Shown in pieces: positions 53,299-62,575 of a stretch of DNA of 64,000 nt. The DNA lies in contig NZ_FOGG01000009.1 of the NCBI RefSeq assembly GCF_900111155.1, positions 49,230 to 113,229 of the forward strand, in the 5' to 3' direction. Origin of the DNA: Pedobacter rhizosphaerae (lineage in GTDB: Bacteria; Bacteroidota; Bacteroidia; Sphingobacteriales; Sphingobacteriaceae). Made by a program: the position numbers and the translations under genes. Position 1 is the stretch's first letter. Each line of letters opens with the position of its first letter. The notes under the pieces are model-generated. The model was given only the letters and a program-made list of their open reading frames with translations, was not told the origin of the DNA and made no database searches.

Positions 53299-54010
53299 TG
53301 ATGAATCCTTAGCTAGAGATATTGTAAAGTATTACCTGTCAGATCATCCTGAAATAGAAGTTGTTGCAGAATGCGTTGATGGATTTGAAGGCTTGAAAGC
53401 AATCAATCAGCATAAACCAGACCTTATTTTTTTAGATATTCAAATGCCTAAAATAAGCGGCTTTGAAATGTTAGAATTGGTGGAAGATAAGCCTGCAGTA
53501 ATTTTTACCACCGCTTTTGATGAATATGCCATTAAAGCCTTTGAGGTAAACGCTGTAGATTATCTCTTAAAGCCCATAGATAAAGGGAGGTTTGATTCAG
53601 CCATCAAGAAATTACCAGGTAAATTAAATCAGAAAGACAATACAGAAGCAGTTCTAGATGCTGCAGCCTTAAGTCCGGCGCAGAACAATAGGGTAGTGGT
53701 TAAAAAGGATGGCGTAATTAAAATTATTCCAACATCGGATATTAATTACCTGGAAGCAGACGATGATTACGTGAAATTAAATACCGTTGATGGCGCATTT
53801 TATAAAAATAAAACCATGACGTATTTCGAACAGACCTTGGATCATACCCAGTTTATCAGGATTCACCGTTCATACATTATCAACCTGGCTCAGGTAACAA
53901 AAATCGAACTAAAGGAAAAAGATAGCTACATTGTGCTGTTAAAATCCGATATTTGGCTACCAGTAAGCAAAACCGGGTATACTAAATTGAAAGCAGCTTT
54001 AGGGATGTAA
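53276..54010 (+). CDS. LytTR-type response regulator
   Basis: This 244-residue regulator has a receiver (DDES acidic pocket, phosphoacceptor D54 in LIFLDIQMPK, TTAFDEYAIKAF, LKPID) and a LytTR DNA-binding domain (IKIIPTSDINYLEADDDYVKL, FIRIHRSYIINLAQVTKIE). ATG 53276 begins MIRAILIDDES, the correct receiver start; the open frame from 53168 only shadows the kinase gene. Cognate of the overlapping LytS-type kinase. A 149-bp spacer with the rpmH promoter follows. Confidence 0.93.
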   Translation: MIRAILIDDESLARDIVKYYLSDHPEIEVVAECVDGFEGLKAINQHKPDLIFLDIQMPKISGFEMLELVEDKPAVIFTTAFDEYAIKAFEVNAVDYLLKPIDKGRFDSAIKKLPGKLNQKDNTEAVLDAAALSPAQNNRVVVKKDGVIKIIPTSDINYLEADDDYVKLNTVDGAFYKNKTMTYFEQTLDHTQFIRIHRSYIINLAQVTKIELKEKDSYIVLLKSDIWLPVSKTGYTKLKAALGM

Positions 54011-54087
54011 AACACTCACTAAGAGTATATTTGTTTAAGGTAGGTACAGATATATTTGTTTTCTTTGAAAAATAAAATTCATCTGAC

Positions 54088-54118
54088 TTGCAATTTTAGA
54101 GAAATCGCTTTATATTTG
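54088..54118 (+). promoter_or_regulatory. promoter of rpmH-rnpA-yidD
   Basis: TTG (54088-54090), 20-bp spacer, TATATTTG (54111-54118), 42 bp before the rpmH ATG. It is a near-ideal Bacteroidota promoter for a ribosomal gene. Confidence 0.75.
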
Positions 54119-54159
54119 CACCTCTTAATTTTAAAAATTACAATAGATAATATACAGTC

Positions 54160-54318
54160 ATGAAAAGAACATTCCAACCTTCGCAAAGAAAGAGAAGAAA
54201 CAAACACGGCTTCCGCGAAAGAATGGCAACAGCTAACGGCAGACGAGTATTAGCATCACGTCGTGCTAAAGGAAGAAAAAGATTAACAGTATCTGACGAG
54301 CGTAAGCACAAAGCATAA
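54160..54318 (+). CDS. rpmH: ribosomal protein L34
   Basis: The complete 52-residue L34: [20 protein letters not shown], then [20 protein letters not shown] and a short tail. Very basic, as required for rRNA binding in the large subunit. It is followed by rnpA (62 bp) and yidD, the universal order. The gene was found by reading the sequence directly. Confidence 0.97.
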   Translation: MKRTFQPSQRKRRNKHGFRERMATANGRRVLASRRAKGRKRLTVSDERKHKA

Positions 54319-54380
54319 TTTTTGATTGCTCCTGCTTTAAGGAGTAAGCAGATCAAATCTGCAATCATCAATCAAAAAAG

Positions 54381-54779
54381 ATGTATACATTTCGAAAAGA
54401 AGAACGGTTGTGCAGTAGAAAACATTTAGATCTACTGTTTAAAAACGGTTCTTCTTTTTTATTATATCCTCTTCGCATCTCTTATCTTTTTATTGATCAA
54501 CCAGCTGAGGTTAAAGCCCAGGTCGTAATCAATGTTCCTAAAAAAAGATATAAAAGAGCTGTTGATCGAAACCTGCTTAAGCGTCGAATCAGAGAGGCTT
54601 ACCGGCTTCATAAACAGGAGAATTTATACCTTCAATTACCAGAAAGAGATGGACTACTCTTGTTCTCTATCCAATTTGTAGGTAAAGATAAATATGAGTT
54701 CGCTTTTATAGAGAAAAAGCTGCTGGCAGCCTTTAAACGTTTTTTAAGCTTAGTCAAACCCAATGAAAGTCATTCGTAG
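54381..54779 (+). CDS. rnpA: ribonuclease P protein component
   Basis: RnpA is the protein subunit that, with the RNase P RNA, matures tRNA 5' ends. The 132-residue product has the N-terminal [17 protein letters not shown] and the RNR-type motif ([22 protein letters not shown]) that contacts the RNA. It sits between rpmH and yidD and overlaps yidD by 17 bp. The RNase P RNA gene is not in the window. Confidence 0.94.
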   Translation: MYTFRKEERLCSRKHLDLLFKNGSSFLLYPLRISYLFIDQPAEVKAQVVINVPKKRYKRAVDRNLLKRRIREAYRLHKQENLYLQLPERDGLLLFSIQFVGKDKYEFAFIEKKLLAAFKRFLSLVKPNESHS

Positions 54780-54993
54780 GCTATTCAGCTGGTTATTTTT
54801 GGCATTGATTAAGGTTTACCAATATGCCATTTCTCCAATGCTTGGAGCCAATTGCAGATTTACGCCCACCTGCTCTCAATATGGGGTAGAGGCTATCAGA
54901 AAATATGGGCCATTTAAAGGTGGTTGGATGACTTTGAAGCGTATTGGTCGCTGCCATCCCTGGGGGGCACACGGACACGATCCTGTTCCTTAG
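54763..54993 (+). CDS. yidD: membrane protein insertion efficiency factor YidD
   Basis: YidD assists YidC-mediated membrane insertion. The 76-residue protein has the amphipathic start ([20 protein letters not shown]), then [20 protein letters not shown] with the conserved cysteines and [23 protein letters not shown]. It overlaps rnpA by 17 bp, which is the standard arrangement. Confidence 0.95.
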   Translation: MKVIRRLFSWLFLALIKVYQYAISPMLGANCRFTPTCSQYGVEAIRKYGPFKGGWMTLKRIGRCHPWGAHGHDPVP

Positions 54994-55002
54994 CTAAACC
55001 CG

Positions 55003-55139
55003 TTCAATGGTTCATTAGTTTCATTAGTTCATTAGGCATTGGTTCATTGGCTCATTTGTTGAAGGATCTAAGCGCCAAATCCGCATTCTGGCATCTCATA
55101 TCTCACATCATGTGTATCATATCTAGTATCTAATTAATA
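55003..55139. repeat. octamer then heptamer tandem repeats
   Basis: First a run of TTCATTAG/TTCATTGG octamers (about 55003-55058), then in-phase heptamers GCATCTC, ATATCTC, ACATCAT, GTGTATC, ATATCTA, GTATCTA (55091-55132) that run into the tsaB -7 element. No gene is visible. Confidence 0.6.
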
Positions 55140-55145
55140 TCTTTG
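55138..55145 (+). promoter_or_regulatory. -7 element of tsaB, nearly touching the start codon
   Basis: TATCTTTG ends 4 bp before the tsaB ATG. If transcription starts about 6-8 nt after the element, the mRNA would be leaderless or almost so. Confidence 0.5.
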
Positions 55146-55149
55146 CGCT

Positions 55150-55848
55150 ATGGCAAAAATACTTCAGATAGAAACAGCTACAGCAGTTTGCGCTGTGGCA
55201 TTATCAATAGACGGCCAAACCGTTGCAATTAAAGAGGAAAGCGGACAAAACCTGCACGCCAGTAATCTTACGCTATTTATTGAAGAAGTTGTTTCTGCTG
55301 CCGGTTTAACTTTTAAAGATCTTGATGCCGTAGCGGTTAGTAAAGGCCCTGGATCCTATACAGGCCTGCGTATTGGTGTTTCTACTGCTAAGGGACTTTG
55401 CTGTGCATTGGAGATACCTTTAATCGCCATAAGTACCTTAGAAATGATGGCAAAGGGGTTCTTGACGGCTAATAAAGATTACAAGGGATTAGTTTGCCCT
55501 ATGATTGATGCCCGAAGAATGGAGGTTTACACTTCCATTTTTGATGAACAACTGAATGTTATCGAACCTATATCTGCTAAAATCATTGATGAGCTTAGTT
55601 TTGCCGAATTGCTGAAAGGCAATCAGATTACTTTTTTAGGCGACGGTGCGGCGAAATGTAAATCCACACTGAGTTCAGGTAATGCGCTCTTTAGCGAAGT
55701 TAATTTCAACTCCGCCCAATATCTATCAACTCTTGCATACGAGGCATTTAAACGAGGTGATTTTGAAGATGTAGCTTATTTTGAGCCTTATTACCTTAAA
55801 GACTTTGTGGTTACGCAGTCTAAAAAACAAAAGGCTCAGCAATCATAA
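55150..55848 (+). CDS. tsaB: tRNA threonylcarbamoyladenosine biosynthesis protein TsaB
   Basis: TsaB is the scaffold partner of TsaD in making t6A37 on ANN-decoding tRNAs. The 232-residue protein has the actin-like ATPase fold: MAKILQIETATAVCAVALS, AVAVSKGPGSYTGLRIGVST and AKGLCCALEIPLIAISTLE. It stops 2 bp before the convergent DUF5723 gene. Confidence 0.93.
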   Translation: MAKILQIETATAVCAVALSIDGQTVAIKEESGQNLHASNLTLFIEEVVSAAGLTFKDLDAVAVSKGPGSYTGLRIGVSTAKGLCCALEIPLIAISTLEMMAKGFLTANKDYKGLVCPMIDARRMEVYTSIFDEQLNVIEPISAKIIDELSFAELLKGNQITFLGDGAAKCKSTLSSGNALFSEVNFNSAQYLSTLAYEAFKRGDFEDVAYFEPYYLKDFVVTQSKKQKAQQS

Positions 55849-55850
55849 GA

Positions 55851-57260
55851 TTACTTCCGCTTAAATATTGAGAATAAGTTCTTAAAGAAGCTTCCACCCT
55901 CATTATCATTTATACCCGGCATCACATCGCTAAATTGAGGGTGATTAATTGTGTTTCCGAATTTTATTCCAATTCCCATATAAAATGAAGCTCCATTAGG
56001 GCCCCTTCCTATTGTTGCATCTTCTTTTAAAATTCCTTTCACCTGACTAGCGGTAGAAAAAAGATTATCGGTCCCTAAAAACAATTCAAAATTTGGTGTT
56101 TGGTATTTCCCTTGAAGTCCTACCATGAAAATATTATTTAAATTGTACAGGGGGGTAACGCTTCCAGAAAAGTCGTTGTAATTAAACGTATTAATGAATG
56201 CGATATCTCCTCCTTTGTAGAATAAATTTTTAGAAACTGCTAAGCCGGGTTTATAGAAACCATAGGTTTTGGAAAGATACACATCAGCCTTGGCATTGGT
56301 CAAAGCCATGAATTTTTTACTTTGTTGGTGAAGCAGAAAGATATCTTCGATTTCATCATTGGTGTTGCCCTGGTTATTGGCAATGTTATCAATTTCCTTT
56401 GTCTGGTTAACGGTGGTTCTTTGTGTAGTATTTCTCCACCATATAAAGCCCAGATCTTTGATATTAGCCATCAAAAAGAGGCCTTTTTTGCTGGTATAAG
56501 TTGTTCCAAAACCGAAAGATAAACCTGGGTTTTTAAAGTTCGGGAAAAAGGTTTTTTTGTTAATCTCTTCGGTGTCGTAAAAATTGCTGGAGTAAGTTCC
56601 CGCCAGCCCAATGGTTAACGAATTGGTTTCCGGGCTAATGTTGAGGTAAGAATCGGAAACGTTTAGCTTGTTATAAAGTATGCCACTCAATAAGCTGGCT
56701 TTTACACCAAAAGATAGCCGCTTGTTGTAATTCTCTCTATACGTGAAGCTAAATTGATGATAGCTTTGCTGATAGCCCTTGGTATTGAAGATATCATTGT
56801 AAGCTGTATTGGGGTTAAAACGCTCATAAGTATCAAAAATGGCAAGCGTTTCATTGGTATAATCAATATGTGCATCCGATCTGATTTGCCAGGCGAAGCC
56901 CATCTCTTTCTGGTATTTGTAAGATTTGAACAACCGGAAAGTAGCAACATATATATTGCTGTTCTCATAAAAGTGATTGATATCTCCCATGCCAATTGGT
57001 AGCCCTTCTGTGTCGTTTATGCCTTCCTGGCTAAGCTTTCTGATCACTCCCTGTGCGCTTCCGCGATTAGCGCCATTCACGCCAAAATAGGGAAGGAAAA
57101 AGTTAGAAGAAAATTTTCGGGAAGAATCTAAAGTGAAAGATTTTTGAGCGGGATTCTCAAAAGCATCGAACATAGTTTTCGTTCCAAAGAGGGCGTATTG
57201 TTGCGCGTAGGTTGTATTTGCTGCAATAAATGCAAATACAATTAGTAAAAGTTTCTTCAT
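55851..57260 (-). CDS. DUF5723 family outer-membrane-type protein
   Basis: This 469-residue exported protein has a signal peptide (MKKLLLIVFAFIAANTTYAQ) and a long series of alternating beta strands typical of DUF5723, a PorV-like barrel family of Bacteroidota (ALFGTKTMFDAFENPAQKSF, SFGFGTTYTSKKGLFLMANI, FYMGIGIKFG). Function unknown; proteins of this type are often found with type IX secretion components. It lies downstream of the 522-residue lipoprotein-like gene on the same strand (29 bp gap), so an operon is likely. Confidence 0.8.
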   Translation of the reverse strand: MKKLLLIVFAFIAANTTYAQQYALFGTKTMFDAFENPAQKSFTLDSSRKFSSNFFLPYFGVNGANRGSAQGVIRKLSQEGINDTEGLPIGMGDINHFYENSNIYVATFRLFKSYKYQKEMGFAWQIRSDAHIDYTNETLAIFDTYERFNPNTAYNDIFNTKGYQQSYHQFSFTYRENYNKRLSFGVKASLLSGILYNKLNVSDSYLNISPETNSLTIGLAGTYSSNFYDTEEINKKTFFPNFKNPGLSFGFGTTYTSKKGLFLMANIKDLGFIWWRNTTQRTTVNQTKEIDNIANNQGNTNDEIEDIFLLHQQSKKFMALTNAKADVYLSKTYGFYKPGLAVSKNLFYKGGDIAFINTFNYNDFSGSVTPLYNLNNIFMVGLQGKYQTPNFELFLGTDNLFSTASQVKGILKEDATIGRGPNGASFYMGIGIKFGNTINHPQFSDVMPGINDNEGGSFFKNLFSIFKRK

Positions 57261-57289
57261 GTACAGGGCGTTTGTAGCTGGTTTCTTAA

Positions 57290-58858
57290 TTAACGGTTGC
57301 TTAGCGAATCTGGTATTTCTGGTTTTAAATGTTTGTTTAAGAGAATGTTAGTGTTGAATTTGTTTTTTTCTGCACTCATTTGATAGAAAAAAGTATCAAA
57401 ACTTTTCAAACCACTATCTGCCCTTAAATGTTTGTAGTAAGGTAATAAAATATTATTTCTAAAAATGTCTGCTGAGTTTTTAGTATTGATGTAATAACTA
57501 ACATTTGCTGTGGTAGAAATTTGATTTAAGGCATCAAGATAGGCTGGCCTTTGCAATAACAACCTGTTGTTTTTATAGCTATTTAAGAATGATTGCAACG
57601 TACTGGCATTGTTAGCTACGATTAAGTAATTATCTGTTATCGTGTAGTAAGGCCTGGTGAATTTTTTAAAGGGCTCTCCAAAAAAGTTGTAAAGTATACC
57701 AGCCGATTTAAAAATTTTAATTTCTTCATTATAATCTGTACTTACATCAAGCAACAGCTGCTTCACTTTTTCTCCATTGCTTAAGGAAATGGCACCAAGC
57801 TTTTCGGTAGTGCTTAATTGAAATGAAATAAACTGATTTTTTACATAATTGGAGAATACATCAGTTAAATCTATTCTGTATTCATTCTTAATTTGTTCTA
57901 TTGCAGCTTTGGATTTATTTATTTCATTGATTTGTGTTAGCCATTGTTCCAGTTTTTTTTGCCAGGCTTTGTAGCTGTCAATGGCATAAACATTATAATT
58001 GGCTGTATTATCGGGCAAAATGTCGGTTATGGAAATGTTTTGAGCCGGTATGTTTTCAAATAACTTCAGGTAATTGTTGGTATCCTTAATTTCTGTTGAT
58101 CCATTAAACAGAATTCGCTCTTTACTAAAGTTATAATTCAACGTAGCATAACTATTCTGCTGGTTGAAAATGCTAAGTTCGCCACTCAAATTTCCAGCGA
58201 TAATATTTTTAATGAGCTGGGGCGCTTGATTGAAATTGATGTATATACGGGCCAGCGCATTCTTATTTTGTTGATTATTCTCCTTTATATACGCTGTAAA
58301 AGGGTTTTCTTCTAATCTTACGCCTGCCTCATGAATTAATTTTAAAGAGGTAGATGCTGTAATTACGCTATTTTGAATACCAATAAAAATAGAGAGACTA
58401 TCATTGAATTTAATGGAATAAACTTCCTTCTCGTTTTTAATTGCTATGGTTTTCTTTTTTAGCAGCTCCTGAAGCTGGCTAATTTTTTTTTCCTTAATAA
58501 TTTGTACGGTAAAGAGAAAGTTTAAAGTTTTATTTGAATCGGGCAGCACACTGATGTAAACCTGCTGATTTTTAATAAAACTGTTTATCTTATTATTCTC
58601 GATGATCTCTTTTTTAAATTGCAGTAATAGTTTTACTTTATCAATGCCAATAGCCTGTTGTAGTAATTGCTGGCTTTCAATAATATCGTAAAATCCTTTG
58701 TCGTTTTGAAAAGAGAAGACCAGGGCGGCATTATTTGTAGCAGATTGAAGAGCAAGGTCTTTAGCATTGTTCTCGGTGTTCAATCTGGAAAAATAAAGGT
58801 AAGCCATTAAGACGCTACCTATAAATAATGCTGCTGTTAAAATTATTATTTTTTTCAT
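57290..58858 (-). CDS. membrane-anchored hypothetical protein, 522 residues
   Basis: A single N-terminal membrane helix (KKIIILTAALFIGSVLMAYLYF) anchors a large mixed alpha/beta periplasmic part rich in Asn, Lys and Ile. I recognise no catalytic motif; the general look (repeated NxxFNFT-like strands and a mid-length helical region) recalls DUF3352-type proteins but I am not sure. ATG 58858 is preferred to the frame opening at 58873. It may be cotranscribed with the DUF5723 gene. It is noticeably AT-rich. Confidence 0.65.
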   Translation of the reverse strand: MKKIIILTAALFIGSVLMAYLYFSRLNTENNAKDLALQSATNNAALVFSFQNDKGFYDIIESQQLLQQAIGIDKVKLLLQFKKEIIENNKINSFIKNQQVYISVLPDSNKTLNFLFTVQIIKEKKISQLQELLKKKTIAIKNEKEVYSIKFNDSLSIFIGIQNSVITASTSLKLIHEAGVRLEENPFTAYIKENNQQNKNALARIYINFNQAPQLIKNIIAGNLSGELSIFNQQNSYATLNYNFSKERILFNGSTEIKDTNNYLKLFENIPAQNISITDILPDNTANYNVYAIDSYKAWQKKLEQWLTQINEINKSKAAIEQIKNEYRIDLTDVFSNYVKNQFISFQLSTTEKLGAISLSNGEKVKQLLLDVSTDYNEEIKIFKSAGILYNFFGEPFKKFTRPYYTITDNYLIVANNASTLQSFLNSYKNNRLLLQRPAYLDALNQISTTANVSYYINTKNSADIFRNNILLPYYKHLRADSGLKSFDTFFYQMSAEKNKFNTNILLNKHLKPEIPDSLSNR

Positions 58859-58949
58859 CTGTGTATGCAACAAATTTAATTTATTACATTGATTAGTGAG
58901 AAGTTCTTGACCATTTTATTAATTTAGCCCTGCTATACGCAAAAGCTAT

Positions 58950-59336
58950 ATGAATAAAAGAATTATCCTCACTGCTGCTTTTTTTGGAGCCGTAGCCGTT
59001 TTATTAGGTGCTTTTGGGGCGCATGGCCTTAAGAGTCTGATAGATGCACCTGCTTTAGAGATTTGGCAGAAAGGAGTCGACTATCAATTTTATCACACCT
59101 TTGCATTATTATACCTTTCAACCTTTGCACGTTACAGAAATAAATTGATCAATATTGCGTATTTCTGTTTTACCTTTGGCATTATTCTGTTTTCAGGTTC
59201 TCTTTATTTGCTCGCTACCAGAAGTATTTTTAACTTCAGCTTTACAGCTTTTATAGGACCAGTTACACCTATTGGTGGTTTACTATTTGTTTTAGGCTGG
59301 ATTATGTTATTCTTTGCCGCTTTTAAAGATAAATAA
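58950..59336 (+). CDS. DUF423 family membrane protein
   Basis: This 128-residue inner-membrane protein has four helices and the DUF423 signature FGAVAVLLGAFGAHGLKS, then WQKGVDYQFYHTFALL and GPVTPIGGLLFVLGW. Function unknown. Its stop overlaps the priA start (TAATG), so the two are translated together. Confidence 0.9.
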   Translation: MNKRIILTAAFFGAVAVLLGAFGAHGLKSLIDAPALEIWQKGVDYQFYHTFALLYLSTFARYRNKLINIAYFCFTFGIILFSGSLYLLATRSIFNFSFTAFIGPVTPIGGLLFVLGWIMLFFAAFKDK

Positions 59337-61816
59337 TGGAATCTTTCGAAAATGACATATTTACAGAAAGAGAAACACTTTTTGTGGAAGTTATTTTGCC
59401 TTTATCCCTGGCGAAAAATTATACCTATCGTGTTCCTTTTGACCTTAATAACCAGGTAGCAATCGGTAAGAGGGTAGTGGTGCAATTTGGTAAACACAAA
59501 ATTTATACTGCACTTATTAGTGCCATTACAAAAGTACCACCTGCTGCCTACGAAGCTAAATATATCATTGATGTAGTTGATAATGAGCCTGTAGTAACAC
59601 CAGTTCAGCTTAAATTCTGGACCTGGATGACACAGTATTATATGTGTAATGAAGGCGATGTGATGTCTGCAGCGCTTCCGGCAAGCTTAAAACTGGCCAG
59701 CGAAACCATTTTGGTTTTAAGAGAAGATTTTAAGGATGATGTGCCGTTGACAGAAAAAGAAGAAATTATTATTGCTACGCTTAAGAAACAGCAGAAGCTT
59801 ACTGTAAATGATGTGTCTAAGCTTTTAGGACAGAAAACCATTTATCCAATCATTAATAACCTTTTAGATAAGGAACTGATTTTGGTGGCAGAAGAAGTTG
59901 TTCAGAAATATAAACCACTACTTAAATCGTTTATCCTGCTCAATGAGTTCTATCTGGAGGAAGAAAATTTAAGACAGCTTTTTGAAGTTCTGGAACGTGC
60001 ACCGAAGCAATTAGATGCTTTGTTAGCCTATTTAAAATTAAGCAAGTCGGGAGAACCCATCTCAAAAGAACAATTGCTGGAAGCGAGTAATTGCGGGCCA
60101 GCGGCATTAAAAGCACTTACCGATAAAGAGATTTTTGTGGTGATGAAAAGGCCTGTTAGCAGACTTGCCGCCCACGATGACGAGTTCAATGTTAACTTTA
60201 CACTTAATGAAGGTCAGCAAAAGGCTTTTGAAAAAATCAAAGCCTCTTTCGAAGAAAAAGATGTGGTGTTACTTCACGGAGTTACCGCTTCAGGGAAAAC
60301 ACAGGTGTACATTAAATTAATTGAAGAGATTATTCAACAAACTGATGGACAGGTGTTGTTTCTTTTGCCGGAAATAGCCCTAACTACTCAGATCGTAGAA
60401 CGCATTAAACGATATTTTGGTAACGCCATTGGTGTTTATCATTCTAAATTTAACAATAGTGAGCGGGTTGAGATCTGGAATAAAGTGAGGACTGGCGCTT
60501 ATAAAGTTGTTTTAGGTGCAAGGTCGGCAGTTTTTCTTCCTTTTCAAGATCTTAAGCTTATTGTTGTGGATGAGGAGCATGAATCTTCTTATAAACAACA
60601 AGATCCGGCACCTAGATATCAGGCCAGAGATGCGGCAATTTATCTCGCTCATCTTTATCAAACTAAAGTGGTGTTGGGTTCTGCTACACCATCCCTCGAA
60701 AGCTATTATAATGCCCTTCAGGGAAAGTATGCTTTAGTAGAAATGAAAGAACGCTTTGGAGGTGTTCAGTTGCCTAATCAACAGGTGGTGAGTATTGCAG
60801 AAGAAAATAAAAAGAAAACGATGGTTTCTTATTTTTCGAGTATACTTATTAAGGATATAGATGAAGCCCTGGCTAAAAAGGAACAGATTGTACTCTTTCA
60901 AAACAGGAGAGGTTACGCCACCATATTAATTTGTGCCACCTGTGGCTATACCCCTAAATGTGTGAATTGCGATGTGAGTTTAACTTATCACAAAAGTAGT
61001 GGAAAGCTTCATTGTCATTACTGTGGTTATTACCAAAGCAGCGTAAATATATGCCCCGCCTGTGGCTCTGTGCATGTAGAACAAAAGGGTTTTGGAACAG
61101 AACGTATTGAAGAGGAACTTAAACTACTCTATCCAGAGGTTAACATCGCCCGGTTAGATATGGACAGCACCCGGACGAAAAATGGTTTGCAGCAAATCCT
61201 GACTGATTTTCAGGAGAAGAAAACAGATATCCTGATTGGTACACAAATGGTAGCGAAAGGACTGGATTTTGATAACCTAAACCTGATTGGCGTAATTAAT
61301 GCCGATACGATACTGGGATATCCAGATTTTAGGGCTTATGAAAGAAGTTTTCAATTGCTGGCTCAGGTTGCCGGAAGAGCGGGAAGAAGGAATGATCAGG
61401 GAAATGTATGTATACAAACGTATGATGCCGATCATCGGATTATAAAGCAGGTGGTAGAAAATGACTATATAGGAATGTATAACGATGAGATTGCAGAGCG
61501 TGAGCGATTTTCTTATCCGCCTTTCTCCAGAATGATTTTTCTTTACCTTAAGCACAAGGATTCTAACGTACTCGATCATGCATCGGCAACACTTGCCAAT
61601 ATATTAAAGGGGAAGTTTGGTAAGCGTGTACTCGGACCTGAACAGCCTTTGGTAAGCAGGGTGCGAAATCTTTATATTAAACAGATTATTATCAAGGCAG
61701 ATAAGCATACTGCCATACAAAAGGTTAAGGATGTTTTGCGCGAAACGCTAACTGAATTTAACGCTACAAAAGACTTCAAAAGCGTAATTACCCAATTGGA
61801 TATTGATCCTTATTAG
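59336..61816 (+). CDS. priA: primosomal protein N' (PriA helicase)
   Basis: PriA restarts stalled replication forks. The 826-residue protein has the N-terminal DNA-binding domain, the Walker A GVTASGKT (K321), the DEEH box (412-415), a zinc region with eight cysteines (CATCGYTPKCVNCD, CHYCGYY and CPACGS), and the C-terminal helicase motifs (GTQMVAKGLDFDNLNLIGV, QVAGRAGRR). It is complete. TAATG coupling to the DUF423 gene is the only context. Confidence 0.95.
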   Translation: MESFENDIFTERETLFVEVILPLSLAKNYTYRVPFDLNNQVAIGKRVVVQFGKHKIYTALISAITKVPPAAYEAKYIIDVVDNEPVVTPVQLKFWTWMTQYYMCNEGDVMSAALPASLKLASETILVLREDFKDDVPLTEKEEIIIATLKKQQKLTVNDVSKLLGQKTIYPIINNLLDKELILVAEEVVQKYKPLLKSFILLNEFYLEEENLRQLFEVLERAPKQLDALLAYLKLSKSGEPISKEQLLEASNCGPAALKALTDKEIFVVMKRPVSRLAAHDDEFNVNFTLNEGQQKAFEKIKASFEEKDVVLLHGVTASGKTQVYIKLIEEIIQQTDGQVLFLLPEIALTTQIVERIKRYFGNAIGVYHSKFNNSERVEIWNKVRTGAYKVVLGARSAVFLPFQDLKLIVVDEEHESSYKQQDPAPRYQARDAAIYLAHLYQTKVVLGSATPSLESYYNALQGKYALVEMKERFGGVQLPNQQVVSIAEENKKKTMVSYFSSILIKDIDEALAKKEQIVLFQNRRGYATILICATCGYTPKCVNCDVSLTYHKSSGKLHCHYCGYYQSSVNICPACGSVHVEQKGFGTERIEEELKLLYPEVNIARLDMDSTRTKNGLQQILTDFQEKKTDILIGTQMVAKGLDFDNLNLIGVINADTILGYPDFRAYERSFQLLAQVAGRAGRRNDQGNVCIQTYDADHRIIKQVVENDYIGMYNDEIAERERFSYPPFSRMIFLYLKHKDSNVLDHASATLANILKGKFGKRVLGPEQPLVSRVRNLYIKQIIIKADKHTAIQKVKDVLRETLTEFNATKDFKSVITQLDIDPY

Positions 61817-61870
61817 TAGTTTTTTTAGTTTTGATTTACTGCTACTTACAAAATCGCTAAAGAATAAAGC

Positions 61871-61900
61871 TTGTTTCACCATTAAAAAAAGCTAATTTTG
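61871..61900 (+). promoter_or_regulatory. promoter of pcm
   Basis: TTG (61871-61873), exactly 19 bp, then TAATTTTG (61893-61900). The -7 element ends 6 bp before ATG 61907 and overlaps the TTG at 61898, which excludes that alternative start and implies a leaderless or near-leaderless mRNA. Confidence 0.75.
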
Positions 61901-61906
61901 AAGCTC

Positions 61907-62563
61907 ATGGCCTATAAATTTGTTGATAATTACCGAGAACGTGGAGCGAGAAAAAAGCTGGTAGAGTTGTTGAGATCTCGCGGAATTGAAGATGAAAATG
62001 TGCTTAATGCAATAGGCAAGGTTCCTCGTCATTTCTTTTTTGATGAAACATTTTGGAAGCAAGCCTATAAGGACATAGCCTTTCCAATAGGTGATGGGCA
62101 AACCATATCTCAACCTTACACAGTTGCTTATCAAAGTGAGTTACTGCACATTAAAAAAGGAGACAAAGTTTTAGAGATTGGCACGGGATCGGGTTATCAA
62201 ACTTGTATTTTAATGGAGCTTGGTGCCCAGGTTTATACCATTGAGCGGCAAGAAAATATTTATAATAGAACTATACAGGTATTGCCAGGCATGGGGTACA
62301 GACCTAAGTTTTATTGTGGAGATGGTTCCAGAGGGATTGCAGAAGGCGCTCCTTACGATAAAATTATTGTGACTGCTGGTGCACCTATGGTACCCGAAAT
62401 CCTCTTAAAACAGCTTAAAATTGGCGGAATATTGGTTATTCCAGTAGGGGATGAACATACCCAGAAAATGGTAACGGTGCTACGGGTAAGTGAAACTGAT
62501 TATGAAAAAATTGTTTTAGATACTTTTAGGTTTGTACCACTGGTTGGTGATCAGGCCTGGTGA
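61907..62563 (+). CDS. pcm: protein-L-isoaspartate O-methyltransferase
   Basis: Pcm methylates L-isoaspartyl residues of aged proteins so they can revert to aspartate. The 218-residue enzyme has the SAM-binding motif VLEIGTGSGYQTCILMELGA, the substrate loop GDGQTISQPYTVAYQSELL, VYTIERQENI and GAPYDKIIVTAGAP. The start is ATG 61907, not TTG 61898 (see promoter). Confidence 0.95.
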   Translation: MAYKFVDNYRERGARKKLVELLRSRGIEDENVLNAIGKVPRHFFFDETFWKQAYKDIAFPIGDGQTISQPYTVAYQSELLHIKKGDKVLEIGTGSGYQTCILMELGAQVYTIERQENIYNRTIQVLPGMGYRPKFYCGDGSRGIAEGAPYDKIIVTAGAPMVPEILLKQLKIGGILVIPVGDEHTQKMVTVLRVSETDYEKIVLDTFRFVPLVGDQAW

Positions 62564-62575
62564 GGATTAATATCT

